Assembly (NCBI GenBank): GCA_012295275.1
Contig: CM022665.1
Span: forward strand, 10,307,476-10,371,475
DNA length: 64,000 nt
From: Chrysomallon squamiferum
Taxonomy: Eukaryota; Mollusca; Gastropoda; Neomphalida; Peltospiridae
Direction of reading: 5' to 3'
Shown: positions 49,066-59,978 of the stretch, in pieces
How positions within the stretch are numbered: the first letter of the stretch is position 1
How the letters are laid out: each line of letters begins with the position of its first letter
Made by a program: the position numbers and the translations under genes
The notes under the pieces: generated by a model
What the model saw: the letters and a program-made list of their open reading frames with translations, nothing else
Told to the model about the DNA's origin: nothing
Databases searched by the model: none

Positions 49066-51330
49066 TACACAGGTGGATATAAACAGATACACGTACTTAT
49101 TTTTAAGTGGACTAAGAAAAATCCCATTTACTTTCCTTTTATATTTATTATTATTTCTGTCGTGCTAAATATTTCGTGTCAGAGATAGAATGTGTCCAGT
49201 GGTAAGTGGCTTGGACATAGTGAATTATGTCTTGACCACCTGTGGACTCATTTGTTCCAGTGGTCATCCGATGAAAGATAGACGAATACACGTCACCAGA
49301 GGAACACGGAACACGTGCACGGTGTATTATATCCGACACCTGTTAAATACACGACTTAACATGACCGGCCAGTTATTTGGAAGACAGCTAATAAAAATAC
49401 AAATGTGTACAACAAATATATTTACAATGGTGTGGGTTTCTGTCTAGGTGTTTATTAAGTGTTTAGTAAATTTACAAAAACGAAATTCTCACGAAAGAAG
49501 TGAAAAGAGTTATTGAATGTTATACGAGATAGTTTCACTCTCTGTTCTGAACTAAGCCCTCCTTTCTTTTATTTTTATTTTTTATTTTTTTATTTTTACC
49601 GAATTTTAATACTTAATGTTTTGTTAACAAGCGCAGCTGCTTCGTAAAATAAGGCTAAAGCACAACAACAACAGACACAAAAACAGCAAACAAACAAACA
49701 AAAAAAAAACCCTTCATCAAACCAAAAATAAATTAAATTATAGCCAAAACAAAAAATAAAACAAAAAATAAAACTAAAACTAAAAACGAAACGAAACAAA
49801 ATGATTTAACATAAATAAAACAACAAATAAACTATCAAATAAGTAACAAGCAGAAGAAGAAAAATCCAGATGTAAATCTATCTACATATATACACATACA
49901 CACGCAAACTCAAACACATACGCATAAACGCATGGACGCACGCACGGAGTCGTACACACAGATCATGTTTTACGGACAAATAGCGACGAAGGAAACAAAC
50001 GAACAGATATCTCGTTTATTTTAATTACATTTTTTCTTTCTTCTGAAACTGTAAACTTTTTTCACGGCTTGCCTGAACGTTTAGATCCGCGACATGCAGT
50101 TTACAGTATCTGTGAGATACCCCTAGACAGTCGGATGGTTGCATGAACGGATGAATGAGTAGATATAAGTGAATGCTTGTTTGCATTTTTCACTGAGCGG
50201 AGGGTTGCAGTATAATCACATTAAAAGAAAGAAATATATACAAGTCCGGACCGAATCAGGAGCATCTTTCCATTGTCGCGTGTTTTTGAAACCCTCCAAT
50301 TACTTGACAAAGTGTCAGTTTAGCGTAGCTAACCACTGTCCCAATCTTTCTGCTTGTCAAAGCTCATTGCTTCATTTCTGACAAAAACAGTTTTAACCTT
50401 CGTGTGCCCCTCCGTTCAACCACTTTGCCATACAATTAAACACATGTATACATTTGGCGAACTGAAACGCATAGCTAAACGATCGTACATTCCTGTTACG
50501 CATAGAGAAACTTAAAAAAAAAAAAAAGAGTGAAAAAAAGTGACTGAAATAGTTACAAGTTCATTGGGTCTCACTCAAGATATGTGTAATTTCAACTTTT
50601 ACTTGTCTTCTTTTATTCAAACAATCTCGACATTCTTTGACAAATATGACAGGTAACTAGGTGAAACAAGGGTCATATCCACACCCCTCGTATTTTCATG
50701 GAAGGGTTTTTTTTCTCTTTTCTCTCTCTCTCTGCCGTTCAATTGAACTAACATGGAAAAATGAAAATTGTGTATGTTTTCTTGACATGCATTACAAAAG
50801 AGACGAGCAAGTGTCAGAGTGAATTAACGTATTGTAGAAAGACACCGTGACATGTCGCTTTGTAACGCCTAATTTACTTTTTATGATTATCTCCGCAGAT
50901 TTACACTTATCAACACGTATAAAGTTCGAACGTACGACAATGAGTACATGTTAACCTTTCCTTTCTTTAATGCCGCCTTACACAGTGGTCGACTCTTGTC
51001 TACTTGTGTCTGTCTACGAGTCTACGAGTCTATATCTACTTGTTTCTCTCTGCTACTCTGTATCAACGGATCATCGCATCTGTCTCTCATTTTTGCCCTG
51101 TTTTTTCCACTTTCATTCTTTTCATGTGTTCGTATCATCTCGTCCATCCTTTCTTTGTTCCTTCTCGCCCATCCAACCATCTCTTTGTCTTTCTGTCTAT
51201 CTAGAATTACTTATTAAACTGTACCGAAACATTCTCAGATATATGCATAAATTCCCTTTACATTCGCTGATTCGGACCTTTCTTTGTTCGTTATGCATTT
51301 ATTCCTTTATTATTGCCTGTATACAAACAT
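49066..51330. other. Spacer with several unique patches
   Basis: The balanced patches 49180-49400 and 50040-50420 are open on + (49190-49447, 50169-50381) but recall no protein. 49640-49860 is rich in AAAACAAA units. 50940-51220 is pyrimidine-rich, giving artificial Ser/Leu/Phe frames. Confidence 0.4.
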
Positions 51331-51340
51331 ACAAACACAG

Positions 51341-51410
51341 ATAAACACACACACACACACACACACATACAAACACAAACACACACAAACATGGGTATAT
51401 ATATATATAG

Positions 51411-51476
<66 letters not shown>

Positions 51477-51505
51477 ATACATATGTATATATATATATAT
51501 ATAGG
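51341..51505. repeat. (CA)n, (TA)n, (GT)n, (TA)n compound array
   Basis: CA to about 51365, TA at about 51419-51461, GT at 51461-51475, then TA. The CA and GT arms around the TA core are complementary, giving a potential large hairpin. Confidence 0.92.
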
Positions 51506-51884
51506 TGTTTATGTATCTGTTTATACATTACATTAATTCAGTTTTCAGTTTAATAAATAGTCATAGTATTTTATTAATCAGGTCAAAATCTTTTCGCCAT
51601 TTCCTGCGAGTAAAATCGCCCTGGGCCACTATCAGACAGCGAGGACTACATTTGTGATTTAAGACACGTTTAAGTGTTCACTATTTTGGATGGAAACTTT
51701 ATTTCAGTTCACTACAGACTCACTGACCTTTTGGTCATTGATTCATGAATGAATGAATATTTTGTTGACGATAAATCAGCTGATTAATCTGGTAATATTG
51801 TTTGATGTTGTGTTTTGAGTACACGAGAGAAGAACCTCCATTGATCAGTCCTGTCGTAAATGACTTTTATATATGTATGTATGT
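51506..51884. other. Unique spacer
   Basis: A GAATGAATGAATATTTTGTT block at about 51748 weakly recalls another mollusc repeat tail, but the match is too short to call. Confidence 0.35.
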
Positions 51885-51935
51885 ATGTGTGTGTGTGTGT
51901 GTGTATATATATGTATGTGTGTGTGTGTGTGTGTG

Positions 51936-51987
<52 letters not shown>

Positions 51988-51988
51988 T
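51885..51988. repeat. (GT)n microsatellite with TA and GC interruptions
   Basis: Two GT runs, the longer at about 51942-51985, separated by TATATATGTA and GCG. Confidence 0.95.
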
Positions 51989-52060
51989 GCCTGTCTGTCT
52001 GTACATAAAAATGAACGAATATATAAATTACCACACTACACTGCCTGGTATAGCTAATAA

Positions 52061-52134
52061 TGATGATGATGATGATGATGATAATAATAATAAGAAGAAG
52101 AAGAAGAAGAAGATCAACAACAACAACAACAACA
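52061..52134. repeat. Four-part trinucleotide array (GAT)n(AAT)n(AAG)n(CAA)n
   Basis: Each trinucleotide type occupies a clean block of four to eight units, in one continuous frame. It yields a frame of successive Asp, Asn, Lys and Asn runs (about 51873-52172) that is not a gene. Confidence 0.95.
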
Positions 52135-52319
52135 AAATTATACAGTCAAATAACAAAATCCCAGAAAAATGAATAAAACCACAAAAACAAAATAAACAAA
52201 CAATCAAATGGATATAAACAGACAAAAATGTACCTAATAAAAACTTTATTTGTTTTACATTATCTCTCTTTTTCTCTCTGTGTATATATATATATATAAT
52301 ATTATATGTACATTCGCGC

Positions 52320-52600
52320 CTTATTTTTAAATTTAAATGCCACTCCTGAAGCGTGTTGCAACACGTTTAAAAACAGCGGAAAGTTCAGGCGTGCTTTGCG
52401 ACGATTCCCTTGTTTCCTTATATAGGTTATTACTCGTCTTCTGTGTAAACACAAACGCCGCCAGTACGTTTAATTTCTTACGTCGAGTTCCCCAAACAGC
52501 GACAGACGTGTCCAGACTTGTCACTTTATCACATCCCCCGTGACTCCCGTTTATGAATAGGCTGATAGAAGATAACATGAACTTTCTATTTAAGTAACTG
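52320..52600. other. Non-repetitive island open on both strands
   Basis: Frames of 68 codons on + (52337-52543) and 81 on - (52333-52578) overlap almost completely, with ordinary composition and no recognised domain. It contains the perfect palindrome CGTGTTGCAACACG (52352-52365). At most one strand could code. Confidence 0.2.
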
Positions 52601-52679
52601 AAAACCGTAAAGACTGCTTGTATGGTAAAGTTCAGTTTAATGATGGTTTGGTTTTGGTTTAGATGTATCGACGTGCTAG

Positions 52680-52860
52680 TGTGGGTGTGTGTGTGTGTGT
52701 GTGTGCGTGCGTATGTGTGAGTGTAATTATGTATGTTAGACAGATTTTATAGATGAAATTAAAAAAACCTGAATACATGTGGTACAAATACATTAAGTTC
52801 ATTTACGTACATTACACACACACACCCACACACACACACACACACACTTACAAAAAACAA
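52680..52860. repeat. GT tract and CA tract in inverted order
   Basis: (GT)n at about 52685-52705 and (CA)n at about 52814-52847. The two are complementary and about 110 bp apart. Confidence 0.85.
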
Positions 52861-53204
52861 ACAAACAAAAAACCAAACAACCTCAGCAGTTTTATATCTT
52901 AAAAGTTAGTTTTATTATTCTGTCATTATTATGGCGAGTACACGTTTGATAGATAAATAAACCCAGTTTTTACGTGCAGGTGTATATAGATAATGTTAGT
53001 TCATGTACATTTATCCTCACAGGTTTTTTTTAGATAGCAATATTAGTCTGTTTAAATGTATCACGCCATAAATTTAAAGATTACAGCTTTTCGCTGCATT
53101 CATTTGTAAACGTGTCCAGACGGTCGTGTAGATATAAATTTTAACTGTAACTAACAGATTTTCTTCTGTTGTACGAAACTAATGTTACAGTCTCTGAAGT
53201 GATA

Positions 53205-53320
53205 ATACTGTGTGTATATGTGTTTGTATGAGTGTGTGTCAGTCTGACTGTCTGCCTGTCTGTATATCTATCTGTCTGTTAATCTATATGTCTCTCTCTG
53301 TGTGTGTGTGTGTGGGGGGT
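53205..53320. repeat. Mixed TGTG/TCTG simple repeat
   Basis: Short GT and TCTG runs ending in a G-rich TGGGGGGTGAGTGGGGG at about 53313-53329. Confidence 0.8.
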
Positions 53321-53426
53321 GAGTGGGGGTTTGGATGTATCCTGGTAAAAAGGTCAAAGGTGAAACAATGAGAAGAAAAATAAACAACAGGAAAAAAGGT
53401 ATCAGGAAAAGGTATCAGGTGTATTT

Positions 53427-53575
53427 GTGTGTGGTGTGTGTGTATGTGTGTGTGTGTGTGTGTGTGTGCATGTGTGTATGTGTGTATGTGTGTGTGTATG
53501 TGTGTATGTGTGTGTGTATGTGTGTGTGTGTGTGATATGCATCATGTGTGTATATAGATATATATATGTATAATG
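53427..53575. repeat. (GT)n with regular ATGT interruptions
   Basis: GT runs punctuated by A every 6-14 bases, then TATA-type sequence. His/Thr and Cys/Val frames are artefacts. Confidence 0.92.
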
Positions 53576-53639
53576 TATATCGTATAAATTTTCGTATGAC
53601 AATCAACGTAAGTAATAAAATGATACTGAGCCATTCCAC

Positions 53640-54353
53640 ATTTAATATAAAAACATTTTAAAACTTAAAAAAAAAATAATAATAATAAATAAATTTAAAA
53701 AAAGACAAATAATTGTAAACAATGCGCGATATTAAGGAATAATATTTAATGTGAGAAAACTAAAATGACGAAAGAAAATGTTATATACACAGTCACATTT
53801 CATTTCGTTTTCAACAGAATCAAGATTGTCTAAATCTCATAAAAATCTTCAAGTGATATTATAAATGTTATTTCAGTTACTGTGATGCTATAAATTTATT
53901 TTATGTCTTGTTACATATATATATAAACACAATAAAAAAAAAGGCAGAAAAGTTTAAATTTATAGAACTAATATTTAAAAAAAACAAGTTTTTTTTTTTT
54001 TTTTTTTTCAAATTAATCAAATTTAACACTGTCGGCTGTGAAAAAGATTTTGCAAACGTTCACACATAATATTAAAATTGTATGCAAGAAATTATTATTT
54101 AAATGTCACCAGTTAAGAACCAGTAGAATAATAATTCTGAAAAATCACAATTCTATAAAATTAATTCACTGATAAATAATTCAAGAAATTCATGAAAACT
54201 CTGTAACCTGTACTTGCTATAATGATGTACACGAAATTCACTGCGGGGCAACCACCGATAAATTTTTACTTGTAATTCGCAACATTTCCATAAGCAAAGA
54301 CAAATTATTATTTAAAATTCATAAAACCTGTTTAACCATTAAGAAATTTATTA
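53640..54353. other. Very AT-rich spacer, possibly worn long-unit repeats
   Basis: AAATTATTATTT occurs at about 54089, 54302 and, beyond the neighbouring microsatellite, 54494. The spacings are 213 and 192, and the following sequence is partly similar. A T-run lies at about 53991-54008. No gene is visible. Confidence 0.4.
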
Positions 54354-54366
54354 TTATTATTGTTGT

Positions 54367-54410
<44 letters not shown>

Positions 54411-54432
54411 ATTATTATTATTATTATTATTA
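54354..54432. repeat. (TTA)n(TTG)n(TTA)n trinucleotide array
   Basis: Short TTA run, pure TTG at about 54370-54409, then TTA. Confidence 0.95.
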
Positions 54433-54879
54433 ACATTATTATTCATAACACCACTGAAAATACAGTATATATAATTTACAAAATATCATCAGTAAATTAT
54501 TATTTGAAGTTCATTAAACTTCAGTAACAATTCAGAAACAAAATATCTTTATTATTTACACAATATTAAAAATAATGTTTAGAAGTATAACGTACAAATA
54601 TTGCGTGGTAACTCCCGAATACGGTAATTTTCTCTTCTTTGCACATAATCCCGCCAAAATGTTGGCAGACGTCAGAAATAAAAATAAATATGAGGAGGTG
54701 GCGGGAAAAGACTGCACCTAGACAACTTGGCCTACTTTACAACATACGACGCAGCATGCTAAGATTTGTACAAGGGCGTCCGTCTGGGTTTTCCCATTAC
54801 AAATTTAGTCCGTCTTTTTAATAATACGTCCTGTATGAAAATTAAAAATGTCTGTATGTGTATGTGTGTGTGTCTGTTT

Positions 54880-54884
<5 letters not shown>
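54433..54884. other. Unique spacer
   Basis: No gene is supported. The patch at 54640-54800 is less AT-rich. Confidence 0.4.

Positions 54885-54954
<70 letters not shown>
54885..54954. repeat. Compound (GT)n(GA)n microsatellite
   Basis: GT to about 54903, then (GA)n of about 50 bp. This is the third tract with the same GT-to-GA order on +. Confidence 0.98.
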
Positions 54955-54958
<4 letters not shown>

Positions 54959-55178
54959 AGCGTATGTGTAGGTGTTCGCTCACTTATATGTATTTATATA
55001 GTTATGTAATATATATAAAATTTGTATGTATGTGTCAGTGTGTATATTACGTATATGCGTCTATATGTTATTAGCTTATTACGTATAGTGTATAAAATAA
55101 AATGTGTGTGTTTTAAATTATGTGAATATACTATGTCTGTGCACTTGTGTATATAATATTTGTGTTTATCTCCATGTT

Positions 55179-55210
<32 letters not shown>

Positions 55211-55608
55211 TGAACAGGCTGTCGTGTAAATACTTTTATTATTTAATATAAAAATGTATGTTTGTTTGTGTGTGTGTGTGTGTGTGTGTGTGACTGTGTT
55301 TATCATGCCGTTTTTGTGTGAATCTTTACATACCTCTGTATGTATATAATTACGTATCTTTCTTTGAGTTTAATTTTTGTAAGTATATCTGCCTGTCTGT
55401 CTCTCCCTTTCTCTCTCTCTGTCTAACGATCTAATTATCTATCAGTCTGCCTATCAGTATATTTGTCTGAGTGTCTGCCTCTCTCTGCATATTGTACATC
55501 TGTCAATACCGTACAGAAATGTATTTGATCAATCTTCAGAAAGTAAAACAAATTCATTTACATTGTGTATGCATTTCAATAAATCCAACACCAGAACAAA
55601 ACAGACGT
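54955..55608. other. GT/TATG-flavoured spacer
   Basis: Includes a T-run at about 55189-55210, (GT)n at about 55268-55293 and TCTG/TCTC-rich sequence at 55390-55480. No gene is visible. Confidence 0.5.
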
Positions 55609-55674
55609 AATATATATCTATATCTATATTTATATCTATATCTATATCTATCTATCTATATATATATATATATA
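55609..55674. repeat. (CTATAT)n/(CTAT)n/(TA)n array
   Basis: Hexamer-like CTATAT units change to CTAT and then pure TA. Confidence 0.93.
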
Positions 55675-55739
55675 ATCTTAAATCAGCTTACGTATTCAAA
55701 GATAAAAAAAAAAAAACAAAATATTGTGCTTAAATAAAT

Positions 55740-56047
55740 GAAAACAAGAATACGGGTGCCAGACAGTGAAGGCAGACGACATAATTTACCAGGCAATGAA
55801 TCAGTCTAATGCTTTGTCTAGTATCTTTAAAACGAAACAGTATTCATACAAAGCAGTGCAGCATTAGCGATTCTGAAAATGAAGTCATTTCAAATAAAAG
55901 TACAGCCGTTAATGTGCAGATTAAAAGATTTGGTAATCCAAGGGACATAACCTAACTCGCGTGACATCATACGCTTACATAATAATCTGCATGAATAATC
56001 AGTGAGTGATATATACTCGGCTGTGCCGTTGTCGTTGTTAGAAGAAG
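55740..56047. other. Unique spacer
   Basis: About 300 bp of non-repetitive sequence with no open frame of note. Confidence 0.35.
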
Positions 56048-56116
56048 CTGTCGTTCGGTGGTTAGGGTGCGTAGTCGATTAAGGCGTAATGGAACGCAGG
56101 ATCGGTTCTATACCGT
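56048..56116 (+). mobile_element. tRNA-like SINE head candidate
   Basis: CGGTGGTTAGGGTGCG (56056-56071) resembles an A box, and GGTTCTATACC (56104-56114) differs from the B-box consensus GGTTCRANNCC at one base. The spacing of about 44 bp is tRNA-like. No acceptor stem pairing was found, so this is more likely a SINE head than a tRNA gene. Its end may lie in the AT-rich sequence near 56250-56280. Confidence 0.4.
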
Positions 56117-56349
56117 GCGTCAATATGGGATATTTCCCGTTACTGCCAGAGCTCCGTAAATATCACGTAAAAAGATACACATGTAAAAAGTCCTTTGCTT
56201 TTAAAGGAAGTTCTTGCAATAGAGACGGTTGTTGTTGTCATGCACTGTATATGTATATATATATTAAAATTGTTATTAAAATGAGCTGATATGTTGAGAA
56301 ACAAAATATTCATTCTTTCTTTTATCGTTGATTTCTTTCTCTGTGTTTC

Positions 56350-56353
<4 letters not shown>

Positions 56354-56401
<48 letters not shown>
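56354..56401. repeat. (AT)n microsatellite, 48 bp
   Basis: The longest pure AT tract noticed in the window; self-complementary and cruciform-prone. Confidence 0.97.
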
Positions 56402-56404
<3 letters not shown>

Positions 56405-56498
56405 AAGAAAATATAAAATTGATTAGTCTAATACAAATTATTCTTATATTGACAGGAATATAAAAATGAATTTATTCTGTTTGCATTTAAAATATAAC

Positions 56499-56541
56499 TA
56501 CAACAACAACAACAACAATAATAAAAATAATAATAATAATG
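56499..56541. repeat. (CAA)n/(AAT)n array
   Basis: CAA then AAT trinucleotides. Confidence 0.93.
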
Positions 56542-56783
56542 CTTTGTTATTTTGGGCGACTACGTTGCGAGTCTATACCATTTTATTACGACGTATCACT
56601 ACATAAAGGTCTTTCATAGCAAGCTTGCCTAGCCCGATTATTTGTCATCCACTACATTTTGTTGTGCGTATAGATTCGCTTTGATTTGCACAACATGGCC
56701 TAAAGTAATACACCAACTCGGTGTTTGGTTTTTTCGTCGATGAAAAAGATAACAGAAACAAAACGATAAAATCTCTTTGTAGA

Positions 56784-56930
56784 ACAAATGTTTTATTTAA
56801 CAATGCACTCAGTTTATTTTTTAATTTACGGCTTTGTGGCGTCTTGCGTACCGTTAAGAACCACAAAAAAGGAAACCTTTCAATGGATTTTTCATTTTCG
56901 ATGAGCAGCAACGAGATTTTTTAAATTGTT
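56784..56930 (-). mobile_element. Fragment of gastropod tRNA-headed SINE (tail and body)
   Basis: In antisense order: AAATGTTTTATTTAACAATG then CACTCAG, then TTACGGCTTTGTGGCGTC, then CGTTAAGAACCAC, GGAAACC, and TTTTCGATGAGCAGCAACGA. These blocks follow in order and spacing the tail half of the same gastropod repeat recognised at 9331 and 26858, at high similarity. The tRNA-like head is missing. Confidence 0.75.
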
Positions 56931-57639
56931 CTTTGATAATCCGAGGTATTCAGCAGGCGCTGGCTAAGACAAGAAATAAATCATTGGGTCCTCTCCCAGG
57001 TAGACTTCCCAAACGACCAAACATTTTGTGAGGGGTGGGGTTGGGTTGTTGTTTTTGTTTTGTTGTTTTTTGACTGTACAGTAAGTAGTACGTTCTCCTT
57101 CTTTGTTATATTAGACTCAATAACTGGATGTTGTTGCCCTGACTGCTTTCCGTGCAGCTTTTCAAAATGTGCAAGTCTGCATATATCTGACAAGCCCTTT
57201 TCACTCTCTTTTCTTTTCTTATCTTTCTTGGTTTTTCCGCTGCACCGGTTTAGGACAAGCAATAACATCTAGAATAACTGGTCGGTCCGGATCTTAATCT
57301 CGCCAGGAGACAGACTAACATCAAGCAGTCGCGTGTCTCTCGATAAAAACTATTTTTGACAAGGCAAATGTCACAGTCTGGAAAGCAAGAGGATATATAT
57401 ATATTTTTTTTTTCTTTTTAAAGCCCAAAGCTCATGAGAGACTACAAGTTGTGAAAGATATAGCCTGAAGCATAAAGCAATTTTTCTGAATGTTTGTCGT
57501 ATATATTACCGTGTAGATACAACTGTTATTACAGAATCAATCCCTGCAATCGTCTGACGCAGTCGACCGTGTCGTTGATGTTGCTGATGATACATGTTCT
57601 CCGAGACAATTCTTTTTTTAATTTAAAATTTTAAAAATA

Positions 57640-57640
<1 letters not shown>
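56931..57640. other. Spacer, no gene seen
   Basis: Frames on both strands at 56981-57272 have no known domain. T-rich around 57402-57420. Confidence 0.4.
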
Positions 57641-57643
<3 letters not shown>

Positions 57644-57676
<33 letters not shown>

Positions 57677-57739
57677 TCTGTTGTTGTTGTTGTTGTTGTA
57701 GTTGTTGTTGTTGTTGTTGTTGTTATTATTATTATAATT
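57644..57739. repeat. (TTA)n(TTG)n(TTA)n array interrupted by an insertion
   Basis: TTA to about 57676, TTG to about 57720, then TTA up to the left end of the miniature element at 57740. TTA-type sequence resumes after its right end. Confidence 0.95.
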
Positions 57740-57975
57740 CAGTGGCGTGCCGAGGGGGTGGGGGCGAAGGGGCATTAGCGTGCAATCAGAGAAAAGAACT
57801 TAATACATTTGGTTGATTTATATTTAAATCGAATAAAGTGTTTATTTTATGTTTCATCTGTGTTTACGTATTGAAAATATCTTCCTTTCTCATAATATTT
57901 CCCTTATACTTGAGTCTTTGGGGCATCCAACCAATGAGTTGGCCCCGGGCATCACCAGACCTCTGCACGCCACTG
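57740..57975. mobile_element. hAT-type miniature inverted-repeat element, 236 bp
   Basis: The left end CAGTGGCGTGCCGAG (57740-57754) and the reverse complement of the right end (57961-57975) match at 14 of 15 bases. They are flanked by TTATAATT (57732-57739) and TTGTAATT (57976-57983), an 8-bp duplication with one mismatch. CAG/CTG termini plus an 8-bp duplication are hallmarks of hAT elements. No transposase is encoded, so it is non-autonomous. A small hairpin (CCAAC/GTTGG) lies near the right end at about 57927-57942. Confidence 0.85.
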
Positions 57976-57983
57976 TTGTAATT

Positions 57984-58689
57984 ATAATTATTATTACTGG
58001 ATGGATGTAAGGCTGCACAGACGGATTAACTTATGCAAATAAACAAAAGAGAAAACGAATATTCAAAACGAAATTTATTTAAGCTTGATTAGCCCAATAA
58101 TTCTGATGCAAAACATGAGATTAAATTTTCAATACAATGACAGTTTAAAATTAAATTACATGTGAATGTCTTCAATTGTGTTCCCCACAAAGTCTGGTGT
58201 CTGTTGAACAAAACGAATCGCTTGTGAAAATGATGGGTATTTAATTTATCATTTGAACCGCATGCAGTCGTCAAAGATTACAGATTAATTATAATTAGTT
58301 ATGCTTGACTGTCATCAATTAAGGACGGATGAACTGACCTCCGGATGATGATATTCAAATTAGTGTATGTTTTGTTGCGGCAAGTTTGACACAAAATTTT
58401 TAAACTAAAATAACCACTCTTATTTTATTAATAATGTATTTGTCTCTTTTACATAAGAAAGAAGTATAAATTATTTACCATAATCCGAAACGTAAATGAA
58501 AATATAATTAAATATGACAAGTCCGTGCCTTTAAAAGGGTGGTGAAAAAACCCACTTTAAATCTTCAATTTCCCAGCGAAACGTTATGCAATAAAATCAA
58601 AGCAAACAAGTAAATTGCTTTGGACTGAATGTACGTGGCCCCTCTGCGTGTTGTAATGGGTATTTCATACTGCTTGAACTTGCAGTTAG
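57984..58689. other. Unique spacer
   Basis: AT-rich and non-repetitive. A short minus frame (58089-58274) has no known domain. Confidence 0.4.
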
Positions 58690-59265
58690 AACCGACGACT
58701 GTGTAGTCGTTATTACTCAGTTGGAAACGACGACGATGTCGCTGCTTCTTCCACCTTCAGCCTACTTAACGTCTTCGACGCGATGTTTGAAGAAAGCCAT
58801 AGATTACGACAGTTTGATGAAGTGAAGAAGATGGCGACACGAAAAGAGATCATCACTGACAGGATTGGTCTTGGTAAATTTAATTTATTGTTGTCCGGCC
58901 TCTCTGGTCAGCCGCAAGATGAAAGAATACGTGCACGAGGTATCCCTCCTTGACCAGCAAAAGTGGTCACGGGTCATCGAAAACCGGCGCTGACTTTTAG
59001 CATCAGTGGACATTACGAAAAGCACCACGTTTTCTGATGTACTTTGCGGTCAACAGCAGAACTCACACAGAGTGGAGGTCAAAAGAAGGCTGACCCTATC
59101 TGACCCAAGAGATCGTTCACGTGTCCAATACATCACAATGAAGGCAATTCACCATGTGCATTTCTAAGTGTCGAAAATTGGCGGAACATCGAGAGAACCA
59201 AGCATGCTGGACTAAGGATTCGTCGATGTATTGATGAAGCTGTTGGCCATAGACAAGTGTGGTGA
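58690..59265 (+). pseudogene. Coding-like stretch, possibly a decayed gene or transposon fragment
   Basis: One + frame runs 192 codons from just after a TAG to a TGA at 59263, with only three internal stops, all TGA. Codon-like composition is balanced and the region is less AT-rich than its flanks. The first 75 or so codons are open and rich in charged residues (a MATRKEIITDRIGLG-type segment). I recognise no family; old transposase or gene relic is a guess. Three stops in 192 codons is not strong evidence on its own. Confidence 0.2.
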
Positions 59266-59737
59266 ACTTTGGGACCTCGGCTACATATTTGTTTAACGAC
59301 GAGAAAATAACCGCCAAGCATAAAAGTCACATAAGTAGTGAAACGGAACACATTTTCTATCCTTATCAGACAAATCTGCGTTCTGGCTCGGTTTTTCGTT
59401 CGTTTGAAAATTTCGATTTCGTTTCTTTCCTTTCTCTTGTCTTTGCAGTAACGCGGATGTCGAGCCATCTGTTAGAAACATTTCACTATTGATGTAGAAC
59501 CAAACCATCCAGTTGTTATTATTTTACTCAAAAGTATAGACGCATTATACGCTTCATAAACAACGAAGCACCATCGTAGATATAAAATACTGGGTACTCT
59601 GTTCATTAAAATAACTGTCAGTTGGTACAAAAAGATATACATGTAATGTTATTCCAAAACAAACAGGATAGGCATCAGCGTTTTAATACACTAATTCCAT
59701 ATGTTAAACTGTTTTTAAAATTCCTTAATAAATGAAT
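59266..59737. other. Unique spacer
   Basis: A minus frame (59133-59468) overlaps the preceding coding-like stretch and continues here; no domain is recognised. Confidence 0.35.
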
Positions 59738-59760
59738 GAATGAATGAATGAATGAATGAA

Positions 59761-59835
<75 letters not shown>

Positions 59836-59841
59836 TAATAA
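59738..59841. repeat. (AATG)n(AAAT)n(AAT)n array
   Basis: AATG tetranucleotides, then more than 60 bp of AAAT, then AAT. Confidence 0.97.
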
Positions 59842-59885
59842 TTTGGAAAAACTATAATTTGTTTTACTTCCATACATTTATAGTA

Positions 59886-59888
<3 letters not shown>

Positions 59889-59975
<87 letters not shown>
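59889..59975. repeat. (TC)n microsatellite, 87 bp
   Basis: Uninterrupted TC dinucleotides about 48 bp after the AAAT array. Confidence 0.98.

Positions 59976-59978
<3 letters not shown>

Noticed and set aside
51748-51775. GAATGAATGAATATTTTGTT block as a mollusc repeat tail
   Set aside because: Short and mostly simple repeat; no second block of the family nearby.
52333-52578. Overlapping open frames on both strands taken as a gene
   Set aside because: Both strands are equally open and neither shows a domain.
53313-53330. Possible G-quadruplex in a G-rich stretch
   Set aside because: Only two clear long G-runs are present, too few for a standard four-run quadruplex.
59266-59300. TTGTTTAACGACGA as another SINE tail
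   Set aside because: Only about 12 bases match; neighbouring blocks of the family are absent.
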